Origin: Streptomyces sp. DH5
GTDB taxonomy: Bacteria; Actinomycetota; Actinomycetes; Streptomycetales; Streptomycetaceae
Direction of reading: 5' to 3'
Assembly (NCBI RefSeq): GCF_020873915.1
Contig: NZ_JAHWGP010000003.1
Coordinates: 332,236 to 396,235, forward strand
DNA length: 64,000 nt
Below the pieces are notes generated by a model, which made no database searches, was not told where the DNA came from, and saw only the letters and a list, made by a program, of their open reading frames with translations. Within the stretch, counting starts at the first letter, position 1, and every line of letters begins with the position of its first letter. The translations under genes were made by a program, and so were the position numbers. Below are positions 45,389 through 53,996 of the stretch, piece after piece.

Positions 45389-46522
45389 ATGCACCGTCCG
45401 TACGTCCTGCTGTCCGCCGCCGTCTCCCTCGACGGCTACCTGGACGACACCGGCCCCGAACGGCTGCTGCTGTCCGGCCCGGCCGACTTCGACCGGGTCG
45501 ACGAGGTACGGGCAGGAGTGGACGCCATCCTCGTCGGCGCCGGCACGATCCGCGCGGACAACCCCCGGCTGCTGGTCAACTCGCCCGAGCGGCGCGCCGC
45601 CCGCCTCCGCGAGGGCAGGCCCGAGTACCCGCTCAAGGTCACCGTCAGCGGCACCGGCGACCTCGACCCGGCGGCGCGCTTCTGGCACACCGGCGGGGAG
45701 AAGGTCCTCTACACCACCGACCGGGGCGCCGAACGGGCCCGCGCCCTGGGCCTGGCCGCCGACGTCGTCCCGCTCGGTGCCGAACTGGACTGGCGGCGGC
45801 TCCTGGAGCACCTGCACGCCGTGCGCGGGGTGCGGCGGCTGATGGTGGAGGGCGGCGGTCTGATCCACACCCAGCTGATCACCCAGGGCCTCGCCGACGA
45901 GCTCCAGCTGGTCCTCGCCCCCCTGTTCGTCGGCGATCCGGACGCCCCCCGCCTCTTCGGCCCCGGCACCTACCAGGGCGGCCGGCTGCGGCTGGTGGAG
46001 ACCCGCCCGGTCGGCGACGTCGTCCTGATGCGCTACGAGCCCACCGCACCCGGCACCGGCGCGCTGCCCTCCGCCGCCGACCACCACTGGCTGGCCCTCG
46101 CCTGCGCGCTCGCCACCGAGTGCCCGCCCTCCGGCACCGCGTTCAGCGTGGGCGCGGTGGTGGTGGCCGCCGACGGTACGGAACTGGCGCGCGGGCACTC
46201 CCGGGAGGGCGCGGACCCGGTGGTGCACGCGGAGGAGGCCGCGCTCGCCAAGACCGACCCCGCCGACCCCCGGCTCGCCGGCGCCACCGTGTACTCCAGC
46301 CTGGAGCCCTGCGCCCGGCGCGCGTCCCGGCCGGTGCCGTGCGCCCGGCTGATCCTCGCCGCGGGGGTGCGGCGGGTGGTCACGGCCTGGCGGGAGCCGG
46401 ACACGTTCGTGGAGGGGGCCGACGGCAGCGGCGTACTGGAGGACGGGGGCGCCACCGTCGTCGTCCTGCCCGAGTACGAGGAGCGTGCCAAGGCGCCGAA
46501 CCGGCACCTGACCGGGGGGTGA
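45389..46522 (+). CDS. RibD-like reductase-deaminase with swapped domain order
   Basis: The 377-residue protein has an N-terminal RibD_C/dihydrofolate-reductase-like reductase (about 1-215: RPYVLLSAAVSLDGYLDD, VDAILVGAGTIRADNPRLLV, LMVEGGGLIHTQLI). A C-terminal zinc deaminase domain (about 225-360) has HAEEAAL and SLEPC...VPC as metal ligands. Standard RibD has the deaminase first. Steps in question are deamination and ribosyl reduction of the pyrimidine intermediate of riboflavin synthesis, or a related pathway. No other rib gene is nearby. ATG 45389 gives the conserved start. Confidence 0.85.
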   Translation: MHRPYVLLSAAVSLDGYLDDTGPERLLLSGPADFDRVDEVRAGVDAILVGAGTIRADNPRLLVNSPERRAARLREGRPEYPLKVTVSGTGDLDPAARFWHTGGEKVLYTTDRGAERARALGLAADVVPLGAELDWRRLLEHLHAVRGVRRLMVEGGGLIHTQLITQGLADELQLVLAPLFVGDPDAPRLFGPGTYQGGRLRLVETRPVGDVVLMRYEPTAPGTGALPSAADHHWLALACALATECPPSGTAFSVGAVVVAADGTELARGHSREGADPVVHAEEAALAKTDPADPRLAGATVYSSLEPCARRASRPVPCARLILAAGVRRVVTAWREPDTFVEGADGSGVLEDGGATVVVLPEYEERAKAPNRHLTGG

Positions 46523-46585
46523 CGCCGGGCCGTCCGTAACGGGTGTGCGGCATGTCCCGCCGATGGCGTACACTGGTCTCAACGA

Positions 46586-46659
46586 CGCGGGGTGGAGCAG
46601 CTCGGTAGCTCGCTGGGCTCATAACCCAGAGGTCGCAGGTTCAAATCCTGTCCCCGCTA
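46586..46659 (+). tRNA. initiator tRNA-fMet (CAT)
   Basis: The 74-nt cloverleaf has CGCGGGG at the 5' end and the hallmark unpaired first base (C1 opposite T). Three G-C pairs close the anticodon stem (GGGCTCATAACCC). These features mark the initiator rather than the elongator tRNA. Confidence 0.95.
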
Positions 46660-46666
46660 CTGAAGG

Positions 46667-46709
46667 CCGAGGGCCGGAATCCGATCAGGATTCCGGCCCT
46701 CGGTGTTTT
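46667..46709 (+). terminator. terminator of tRNA-fMet
   Basis: Perfect 16-bp arms (CCGAGGGCCGGAATCC / GGATTCCGGCCCTCGG), 5-nt loop, then TGTTTT. Confidence 0.85.
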
Positions 46710-46767
46710 CCGCTCCTCACCCGACTCCTCACTCACCGTGAACGGGCCGTCCCGCATCGCATAACAA

Positions 46768-46782
46768 CTGACGTACCGTCAG
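46768..46782. promoter_or_regulatory. operator-like palindrome CTGACG-TAC-CGTCAG
   Basis: A perfect 6-bp inverted repeat with a 3-nt spacer lies about 170 nt upstream of the riboswitch. It could be a repressor or activator site for the M23 peptidase transcript. The bound factor is unknown. Confidence 0.4.
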
Positions 46783-46940
46783 GAAACTCCCAGGAGCTGA
46801 AGCGCGGTCAACTCGCCCGGTTTCGCCCCCTCATGGTGGATTGGTCCACCCGGGATTCGTTAATGATCAAGAGGAACGGCTTGGAATCCGGCCCTCGCGT
46901 CTATTAACGTTCGATAACGCAGCGCGGTCGTCCCAGCCGT

Positions 46941-47100
46941 CACAGAAGGCGGCTCCGTGCGCACGCGCCGAATCCCGCAAGGGAACCGGGGAACCACCAC
47001 TTGGGGTGAATCGCGTTGATGCGGTCGTGGAGACACGGCTCGTATACGCGCGTAGGAGACCTTCCTGCTCCGAACCCGTCAGCTAACCCGGTAGGCGAGA
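46941..47100 (+). ncRNA. cyclic di-AMP (ydaO/yuaA-type) riboswitch
   Basis: The leader shows conserved blocks of the class in order: CGCCGAATCCCGC, GGGAACCGGGGAACCA, TTGGGGTGAATC, then TCCGAACCCGTCAGCTAACC and GGTAGGCG. It lies directly upstream of an exported M23 wall hydrolase, the classical actinobacterial context. Binding of c-di-AMP is expected to reduce expression and so link wall remodelling to turgor signals. The boundaries are approximate. Confidence 0.88.
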
Positions 47101-47123
47101 AGGAAGGAAAGGAGCGCGCCCAC

Positions 47124-48143
47124 GTGGCGTCCAACCCGCCTGCCCCCGAGGCCCCGTTCAAGCCGAGCGACACCTTCGCCTACGGCGAAGACCGCACCGA
47201 CGAGGGACCCTTCGAGGAGTGGAACCCCACCGCGGAGTCCATTCGCCCCGTCCGGGGCCGGCACCGCGTCTCCAAGCAGCGCGGCGGAGGACTCGCCCGC
47301 AGTTCCACCGTCCTCGGCGTCGGTGTCATAGCCGCAGTCGGCGCGGGCGGCATGGCCACCGCGCAGACCGGCAAGCCCCCGGTGTCGATCTCCATGCCCG
47401 ACCTCCCCAACGTGGGTTCCCTCATCTCCGACGAGGAAACGCCCCAGGGGTCGGCCACTCCGCTCAGCACCCTCGGCATGGGCGCGGCCGACGCCGAAGA
47501 AGGCGCCGCCGGTGCCGGTGAGGCGCTCCGCTCGCGGATCATGGCCCAGGTCGAGCAGCAGCAGAGCCAGGCCGAGACCAAGGCCGCCGCCGAAGCCCTC
47601 GCCGCCGCCGAGAAGCAGGCCGCCGAGGCCGCCGCCAAGGCGGAGCAGGAGGCCAAGGCCAAGGCCGAGGCCGCCAAGAAGAAGGCCGAGGAGGAAGCCG
47701 CGAAGGCCGCCGAGGCCAAGCGCCTCGCCGAGCTGGCCAAGCAGTACACGCTGCCGACCTCCTCGTACACCATCTCCTCGACCTTCGGTCAGTCCGGCGC
47801 GTACTGGTCCTCCGGCCAGCACACCGGCCTCGACTTCGCCGCCCCCACCGGCACCCTGATCAAGGCGGTCCACACCGGCACGATCACCTCCGCCGGCTGG
47901 GACGGTTCCTACGGCTACAAGACCGTGCTCACGCTCGACGACGGCACCGAGATCCTGTACGCCCACCAGTCCTCGATCAGCGTCAGCGTCGGCCAGAAGG
48001 TCAACACCGGCGACGTGATCGGACGCGTCGGCTCCACCGGCAACTCCACCGGCGCCCACCTCCACCTGGAGGTCCACACCGGCGGCTCCTCCACGGGCAT
48101 CGACCCGATGGCGTGGCTGCAGAGCAAGGGCCTCAACCCCTGA
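47124..48143 (+). CDS. exported M23 (LytM) peptidase with coiled-coil
   Basis: The 339-residue protein has an N-terminal basic region followed by a membrane or signal segment (STVLGVGVIAAVGAGGMATA, about 65-84). A Lys/Glu/Ala-rich coiled-coil lies at about 145-215, and a C-terminal M23 domain has the zinc motifs HTGLDFAAPTG and GAHLHLEVH plus ILYAHQSSI. It should cut peptide cross-links of peptidoglycan outside the cell. GTG 47124 has GGAG 9 nt upstream. ATG 47016 would overlap the riboswitch and is rejected. Control by c-di-AMP is inferred from the upstream element. Confidence 0.93.
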   Translation: MASNPPAPEAPFKPSDTFAYGEDRTDEGPFEEWNPTAESIRPVRGRHRVSKQRGGGLARSSTVLGVGVIAAVGAGGMATAQTGKPPVSISMPDLPNVGSLISDEETPQGSATPLSTLGMGAADAEEGAAGAGEALRSRIMAQVEQQQSQAETKAAAEALAAAEKQAAEAAAKAEQEAKAKAEAAKKKAEEEAAKAAEAKRLAELAKQYTLPTSSYTISSTFGQSGAYWSSGQHTGLDFAAPTGTLIKAVHTGTITSAGWDGSYGYKTVLTLDDGTEILYAHQSSISVSVGQKVNTGDVIGRVGSTGNSTGAHLHLEVHTGGSSTGIDPMAWLQSKGLNP

Positions 48144-48180
48144 GCGCCGGCGCCTCCTGAGCTCCACCGCTCACCCACCC

Positions 48181-48221
48181 CGGCAGTCCCGACGACGCCC
48201 CCCCCGACGTCAGGGCTGCCG
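48181..48221. terminator. shared hairpin between convergent M23 and PrsW genes
   Basis: CGGCAGTCCCGACG pairs with CGTCAGGGCTGCCG (12 of 14 bases). It lies between the two converging genes and could stop transcription from both sides. Confidence 0.5.
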
Positions 48222-48222
48222 T

Positions 48223-49626
48223 TCAGGTGTGCCGGCCGTAGGGCGGGTTCCCGTTCCCGGGTGCGGGGTGCGGGTACGGCCAACTCCCGTAGGGGTGTGG
48301 CCCGTGCGGTCGAGGTCCGTACGGGTGGGACCCGTACGGCTGAGGACCGTAGGGGTGAGGCCCGTACGCCCCCGGCACCGGCCACGGTGCGAAGGCGAGG
48401 GGGATTGGCGGTGCGGTGAGCCGGGCCGCGTGCTCCAGCGCCGGGCGGGCCGCCGCCCGCCGGTGCCACAGCTCCAGCAGCAGTTCCCGCTCCCGGGTCA
48501 CGAAGTCCGCCCCGGCCCGCCCCGACCGTCCCCGGTGCCGCAGGAACGCCAGCGACGTCGCGTACGCCTCGTACCGGGCGACCGCCCGCGCCGCCGGTTT
48601 CCCGCCGTGCCGGTGCGCGTACCGGCGGGCCAGGCGACGCGCCCGCATCGAGCCGAGGGCGAACGGCTCGGCCGGGCTGAGCCAGCCGGCCGCCACGTAT
48701 GCGGGCAGCTCCGTGCGCACCGTCCGCAGCTCACGCTGCCGCGTCCACACCACCAGCCAGGTCAGCAGGCCGAACGCCGGCGCCATGAACGCCGCGTACA
48801 CGGCGAAGAACCCGACATGGCCGAGCGCGGCGGAGCCGTTCCACAGCGCGTGCATGCCCATCGCGAGCAGCAGCCCGCACGACGGCAGCAGGAGACGCCT
48901 CAGCCGCTGCCGGTCCGCGGACAGCGCGGCGATGCCGAAACCGATCCCGGTGAGCACGGTGAACAGGGGATGCGCGAACGGGGACATCACGACGCGGACG
49001 AAGAAGGTCGCCGCGGTGACCGAGGCCACGCCGCTGCCGCCGGTGAGCTGGTCGGTGCCGAAGGCCGTACCCAGGTAGAGGATGTTCTCGGTGAACGCGA
49101 AACCGGTGGCGGTGACCCCGGCGATCACCACGCCGTCGAGGATCCCGGTGAAGTCGCGTCTGCGGAAGAGGAAGACCAGAAGGACGGCGGCAGCCTTCGC
49201 GGACTCCTCCACGACCGGCGCTATGACCGTCGCCCCCAGGGTGTCCGCGCCGGCCGGGTCGGCCGTCGCCGTCGCTATCCACCGCGTGGCGAAGCTGTTC
49301 GCGACGATCGCGATCAGCGCCGCCGCGCACGCCCCCCAGGCGAAGGCGAACGCCAGGTTCCGCCAGGGTCCCGGTTCGACCCGGTCCAGCCAGCGGAAGG
49401 CGGCCAGGAGCAGCGGCACCGGGAGCACGGCGAGCCCCAACCCGACCAGGAACCCCTCGGTGCCCGTCTGCTCGCGGACCAGGGCGAGGATCACCAGACC
49501 GGACAGCATGAGCAGGACGATCAGCGCGGCACAGCGCACCCAGGGCCGCTGCCACCAGTGCGCGTGCCCCAGCGTCCCGCCGGGGTCGTCGCCGGGGTGC
49601 GGCGGGTACGGAGGGCTGGCGGCCAC
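48223..49626 (-). CDS. PrsW family intramembrane metalloprotease
   Basis: The 467-residue protein has about eight hydrophobic segments in the first 290 residues. PrsW motifs are APVVEESAKAAAVLLVFL (Glu-Glu), FAFTENILYLG and VMSPFAHPLFTVLTGIGFG, ending with LLAMGMHALWNG, which supply the metal ligands. In Bacillus, PrsW starts the cleavage of the anti-sigma factor RsiW. No sigma/anti-sigma pair is next to this gene. The C-terminal cytosolic part ends in His-Pro-Tyr-Gly repeats (HPYGPQPYGSHPYGPRPHG). GTG 49626 is the likely start. Confidence 0.9.
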   Translation of the reverse strand: MAASPPYPPHPGDDPGGTLGHAHWWQRPWVRCAALIVLLMLSGLVILALVREQTGTEGFLVGLGLAVLPVPLLLAAFRWLDRVEPGPWRNLAFAFAWGACAAALIAIVANSFATRWIATATADPAGADTLGATVIAPVVEESAKAAAVLLVFLFRRRDFTGILDGVVIAGVTATGFAFTENILYLGTAFGTDQLTGGSGVASVTAATFFVRVVMSPFAHPLFTVLTGIGFGIAALSADRQRLRRLLLPSCGLLLAMGMHALWNGSAALGHVGFFAVYAAFMAPAFGLLTWLVVWTRQRELRTVRTELPAYVAAGWLSPAEPFALGSMRARRLARRYAHRHGGKPAARAVARYEAYATSLAFLRHRGRSGRAGADFVTRERELLLELWHRRAAARPALEHAARLTAPPIPLAFAPWPVPGAYGPHPYGPQPYGSHPYGPRPHGPHPYGSWPYPHPAPGNGNPPYGRHT

Positions 49627-49668
49627 GGAATCGACCCTAACGAGGGAGGGGCAGGACGGCGTGCGGTC

Positions 49669-50505
49669 TCAGACTGGGTGCCCGTCCCGCTCCCCGTGCG
49701 GTACGCGGCGGAAGAGCAGGTCGTTCACGACATGACCCTTCTCCAGCCCCTGCCCCTCGAAACGGGTGCGCGGCCGGAACGCGGGACGCGGCGCGAAACC
49801 GCCGTCCGCCCGCGTGTTCTCGAAGGCGGGATGCGCGGTGAGCACCTCCAGCATCTGCTCCGCGTACGGCTCCCAGTCGGTGGCGCAGTGCACGACCGCC
49901 CCCGGCCGCAGCCGGGCCGCGGCGAGGGTGAGGAACTCCTCCTGGATCAGCCGACGCTTGTGGTGCCGCTTCTTCGGCCACGGGTCGGGGAAGTAGACGC
50001 GCAGTCCGTCCAGGGAGTCGGGGGCGAGCATCTCGCGCAGCAGGATGATCGCGTCCCCGTTGCCCACCCGGACGTTGGTCAGCCCCCGCTGGTCGGCGAG
50101 GCCGAGCAGATGGCCCTGGCCGGGGGTGTGGACGTCGACCGCGAGGAGGTTGGTGTCCGGGTCCGCAGCGGCCATCGCCGCGGTGGCCTCGCCCATGCCG
50201 AAGCCGATCTCCAGCACCACCGGGTTGCCGTTGCCGAAGAACGCGGCGAGATCCAGGCGCCGGCCGCCGTCGATGTCGAAACCCCACGCCGGCCACAGCC
50301 GCTGCAGCGCGTCCGCCTGCCCGGCGGTGACACGGCTGCGGCGCGGCTGGAAACTGCGGATCCGCCGCTCGAAGTGCGACCCGGCCGGGTCGGCCTTCGG
50401 CCCGTCCGGGAACCTCGGCTCGCCCTTGGTCCGGGTACGGCGGATCGGCTCACCGGGCGCGGAGGCCGGGTGGTGCGTTTCGGGGGTGCTCACGGAGTCA
50501 GACAC
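49669..50505 (-). CDS. trmB: tRNA (guanine-N7-)-methyltransferase TrmB
   Basis: TrmB methylates G46 in the variable loop of tRNA using S-adenosylmethionine. The 278-residue protein has the SAM site VVLEIGFGMGEAT, the family block LRVYFPDPWPKKRHHKRRLIQ, and an RRSRVTAGQADAL start block. A long N-terminal extension (about 60 residues) is poorly conserved. GTG 50505 is the first start. It lies 45 nt from the L-2-hydroxyglutarate oxidase gene on the same strand, so co-transcription is likely. Confidence 0.95.
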   Translation of the reverse strand: MSDSVSTPETHHPASAPGEPIRRTRTKGEPRFPDGPKADPAGSHFERRIRSFQPRRSRVTAGQADALQRLWPAWGFDIDGGRRLDLAAFFGNGNPVVLEIGFGMGEATAAMAAADPDTNLLAVDVHTPGQGHLLGLADQRGLTNVRVGNGDAIILLREMLAPDSLDGLRVYFPDPWPKKRHHKRRLIQEEFLTLAAARLRPGAVVHCATDWEPYAEQMLEVLTAHPAFENTRADGGFAPRPAFRPRTRFEGQGLEKGHVVNDLLFRRVPHGERDGHPV

Positions 50506-50550
50506 AGTGCTGCCGATTTTACGGGGGCGCGGCCGGCGGTCGGCGGGCCC

Positions 50551-51765
50551 TCAGCCCTCCTCCGCCGTGAGCTGCGCCATCGTCCGCCGGGCGATCTCCC
50601 GCCCGATCGGCAAGGACGCCGTCGCCGCGGGGGAGGGGGCGTTCAGCACGTGCACCGCGCGGGGGGTCTCCTGGATCAGGAAGTCGTCCGCCGGAGTGCC
50701 GTCCCGCAGCACCGCCTGCGCTCTCACCCCGGCCGGTGCCGGCACCAGGTCGTCCTCCCGGACGGCGGGCAGGAGCCGGCGCACCGCCCGGGTGAAGGCC
50801 GCCTTGGACAAGGAGCGGTGGAGTTCGCCGGCGCCGTACCGCCAGTGGCGGCGGGCCAGCTGCCAGGAGCCCGGCCAGGCCAGGGTCGCCCCCAGCTCGC
50901 GCGGGCGCACCGTGCGCCAGTCGTAGCCCTCGCGGGCCAGGGCCAGGACCGCGTTCGGGCCGACGTGGACGCCTCCGTCGATGCCGCGCGTCAGATGGAC
51001 GCCGAGGAAGGGGAACGCCGGGTCGGGCACCGGATAGACCAGGCCGCGCACCAGCTCCGGACGGGCCAGCTCGTAGTACTCGCCGCGGAACGGCACGATC
51101 CGTACGTCCGGATCGTCCCCGGTGGCGCGCGCGATCTCGTCGCAGTGCAGTCCCGCGCAGTTCACCAGCACCCGGCCGCGCACGACGTCCCCGCCGGCCG
51201 TCAGGACGGCGACCCCCCGGTCGGGGCGACGGTCGACGCGCACCACCCGCGTCCCGTAGCGGATCTCCGCGCCGGACGCCTCGGCGAGCCGGCGGGCGAC
51301 CGCCGTGAAGTCGCAGATGCCCGTCGTGCCGACGTGGATGGCCGCCAGGCCCTCCACCTCCGGCTCGTACTCCCCGATCTGACCGCCGCACAGCTCACGG
51401 ACCACGATGCCGTTCTCCCGGCCGCGCTGGACCAGGGCGTGCAGCCGCGGCAGCTCCTCGCGGGCCGTGGCGACGATCAGCTTGCCCGTCACCGCGTGCG
51501 CGATGTCGTACTCCGCGCAGAACTTGACCATCTCAGCCGCGCCCCGCACGGCGTACCGCGCCTTCAGAGAACCGGGGCGGTAGTAGACACCGCTGTGGAT
51601 GACCCCGCTGTTGCGGCCCGTCTGGTGCCGGGCCGGGCCCGGCTCCTTCTCCAGCACCGTCACCCGGGTGCCCGGAGCCGCGCGGCTGATCGCGTAGGCC
51701 GTCGACAGGCCGACGATCCCGCCCCCCACGACCAGCACGTCACAGTCGTACGACCGTGCCACCAC
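50551..51765 (-). CDS. lhgO: L-2-hydroxyglutarate oxidase
   Basis: The FAD-dependent oxidase converts L-2-hydroxyglutarate to 2-oxoglutarate at the membrane. An N-terminal dinucleotide site reads DVLVVGGGIVGLSTAYAISR. Family blocks are HQTGRNSGVIHSGVYYRPGSLKARYA, LVNCAGLHCDEIAR, IVPFRGEYYEL and FPFLGVHLTR. The protein has 404 residues with GTG 51765, chosen because GGAGG lies 8 nt upstream. ATG 51783 is a weaker alternative start, 6 codons longer. Confidence 0.93.
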   Translation of the reverse strand: MVARSYDCDVLVVGGGIVGLSTAYAISRAAPGTRVTVLEKEPGPARHQTGRNSGVIHSGVYYRPGSLKARYAVRGAAEMVKFCAEYDIAHAVTGKLIVATAREELPRLHALVQRGRENGIVVRELCGGQIGEYEPEVEGLAAIHVGTTGICDFTAVARRLAEASGAEIRYGTRVVRVDRRPDRGVAVLTAGGDVVRGRVLVNCAGLHCDEIARATGDDPDVRIVPFRGEYYELARPELVRGLVYPVPDPAFPFLGVHLTRGIDGGVHVGPNAVLALAREGYDWRTVRPRELGATLAWPGSWQLARRHWRYGAGELHRSLSKAAFTRAVRRLLPAVREDDLVPAPAGVRAQAVLRDGTPADDFLIQETPRAVHVLNAPSPAATASLPIGREIARRTMAQLTAEEG

Positions 51766-51833
51766 CTGCACCACCTCCGGCATCGATAGTGCACCCCGCC
51801 ACTGACAACGGCCGTACGCCCCGCGACGCGGGG

Positions 51834-53258
51834 TCAGGCGGTGGTCATCAGCAGCGGCCGGGCGCGTTCCCGCAGCTCCACCACGCGCGGCTCGTCACCG
51901 TAGGGCTCCAGACGGTGCAGGAGGTCCCTGACGTACTCGGTGGTGCGCGCGGACGAGATGCGGCCCGCCACCTCCACCGCGCGCACGCCCTGCTCGCAGG
52001 CCGCGTCCAGGTTCCCCGACTCCAGTTCGGCGACCGCCGAGACGACCAGGCGCAGTCCGTGCGAGCGCACGAACTCCTCCGTCGGCCGTGACAGCGCCTG
52101 CTCGGTGAAGCGGCGGACCTGACGGGGCGCCTTCAGGTCGCGGTAGCACTCCGCGGCGTCGGCGGCGAAACGGTCGTAGGAGTAGAAGCCGAGCCAGACC
52201 GGGTCGCTGTCACCGGGCCGGGACCGCTCCAGCCAGCTCTCCGCGGACTTCAGCGCGGCACCGGCCGCCTGGGCGTCCCCGGCGCGGGCGTGCGCGCGGG
52301 CCTCCACCAGGCGGAAGAAGCTCAGGGTGCGGGCGGTGGCCAGGCCGCGGTTGCGCTCCAGGGCGGCCTGGGCGAGGTCCACGCCCTCGTCGCCGAAGCC
52401 GCGGTAGGTCGCCTGGAGGGACATCGAGGCCAGGACGTAGCCGCCCAGGGGGACGTCGGCCGCCGCCCGGGCCAGGCGCAGGGCCTGGATGTAGTAGCGC
52501 TGCGCCGCCTCCTGCTGGCCGGTGTCGAAGGCCATCCAGCCGGCCAGGCGGGTCAGCTCCGCCGCCGCGCCGAACAGCGAGCGTCCCACGTCGTCGGAGT
52601 AGGAGCCGAGCAGCAGCGGGGCCGCCTCCACCCGCAGGCACTCGGGCACCATGGACGAACGCCAGTCGCCACCGCCGTACTTGGAGTCCCAGCGCCGGGC
52701 GTCGTCGGCGGCCTCCCGCAGTTTCCGCACATCGCTGTGGCCGACTTTGAGCGGTGCGCCGGAGCCGTCCGCGAGGTTCACCTCCCGCGCCACCGAACTG
52801 TCGGCCGGGGTTATCAGCCAGCGCGAGGCGGGCGTCGCGTACGCGCTCACCGCGAACGAACCGGCGAGCGACTGCCAGATGCCGCCGGAGCCGGCCCGGC
52901 GCCCCGCGAGGTCCAGCCGGTACAGATCGGTCGCGGAGCGCACCGCCTGGCCCACGTCGCGGGGGAAGGCGAGACCCACCTCGGGCGCGGGGTCCGCGTC
53001 CGCCAGGCCGATCTCGTGCAGCGGCACGGGACGGCCCAGCTTCTGGCCGATCGCCGCGGCGATCAGATGGGGTGCCGCACCCTGCGGCACCATTCCCTTC
53101 GACACCCAGCGCGCCACCGACGTCTTGTCGTAGCGAAGCGTCAGTCCCCGCTGCGCGCCAAGGTCGTTGACGCGCCGCGCGAGGCCCGCGTTCGAGATTC
53201 CCGCGAGGGCGAGAACGGCGCCGAGCTTCTCGTTCGGCCCGCGTTGCTCCCTGGACAT
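51834..53258 (-). CDS. NsdA-like sporulation-associated regulator (HTH plus TPR)
   Basis: The 474-residue cytosolic protein begins [60 protein letters not shown], an unusual N-terminal helix-turn-helix-like domain. Helical TPR repeats fill the rest ([66 protein letters not shown]). Proteins of this type include NsdA and other regulators of sporulation and antibiotic production in Streptomyces, and this gene matches the one annotated 'sporulation associated' in S. coelicolor (SCO4114). ATG 53258 follows GAGGGG by 7 nt. Confidence 0.87.
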   Translation of the reverse strand: MSREQRGPNEKLGAVLALAGISNAGLARRVNDLGAQRGLTLRYDKTSVARWVSKGMVPQGAAPHLIAAAIGQKLGRPVPLHEIGLADADPAPEVGLAFPRDVGQAVRSATDLYRLDLAGRRAGSGGIWQSLAGSFAVSAYATPASRWLITPADSSVAREVNLADGSGAPLKVGHSDVRKLREAADDARRWDSKYGGGDWRSSMVPECLRVEAAPLLLGSYSDDVGRSLFGAAAELTRLAGWMAFDTGQQEAAQRYYIQALRLARAAADVPLGGYVLASMSLQATYRGFGDEGVDLAQAALERNRGLATARTLSFFRLVEARAHARAGDAQAAGAALKSAESWLERSRPGDSDPVWLGFYSYDRFAADAAECYRDLKAPRQVRRFTEQALSRPTEEFVRSHGLRLVVSAVAELESGNLDAACEQGVRAVEVAGRISSARTTEYVRDLLHRLEPYGDEPRVVELRERARPLLMTTA

Positions 53259-53996
53259 GCGCCACCCCTCGACACAGACGGCTGCCGCGCTGGCATAACC
53301 GTGCGGCATTCGTAAACCCAGCGTAGTTCGCCGCATCCCAAGCGTTAAGGGGCATTCTTCCGGATGGCGGGATTGTGGTCCGCACTGAAGTACGGGGCCG
53401 ATACGCGCAGTTGCGACGTGCTCCCGGCGTGTGGCCGTGCGCCCGTACGTGCGCTCTTCTCCGGCCACCACGGGAGCGGTTCCATGGTCGGTGCGTGGGT
53501 CGGCCCGCTGTACTGGATCCAGTGGGCTGGGGGACACCGCCGCCTACATCCCCGCGGGCGGCGGAAGGGTCCGGGAGGCGTGCGGCGTCTCCCGGACCGC
53601 GCGACCGCCAGCGGTGCGCAGAGCCTGTACGGAGCGTGTTCGAGGTGGATCTCACCGCTCCAACTTGGCCGAAAAACGATCCTGCCCTTTCGGGTGTATC
53701 CGCGCTTCTACCCAGGTAGTTGGCGGCGCGTTGGGGGTTACGGGGGCGCGCCAAGGGGGCGCATTCACGTCGCGGCGGTGTGGTCCACCGTATGCCGGTC
53801 GTGCGGTGACGGGGTGCCACTCCGGTCGCGGCGAGCGGATGTTCGGATCGGGGTGTGTTCAGGCTAGGTGTATCCGCCGGGGCGCATTCGACGGAGTGCA
53901 GACGGCTCCGGCACCGGTACCGAGCGCCTCCTTCATGGCAGCATGGGGAACCGGTTCGTGCGGTGCACTGATTGTCCACAGCTTGTGGAGGCGGCG
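53259..53996. promoter_or_regulatory. 738-nt divergent region with an exact DnaA box
   Basis: No gene is supported here. The frames present lack normal codon bias. It must hold promoters for the NsdA-like gene and the asparagine synthetase homologue. TTGTCCACA at 53972-53980 equals the Streptomyces DnaA-box consensus. The same bases form a small hairpin CCACA-GCT-TGTGG (53976-53988) next to the ribosome site GTGGAGG of the downstream gene. Confidence 0.6.
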
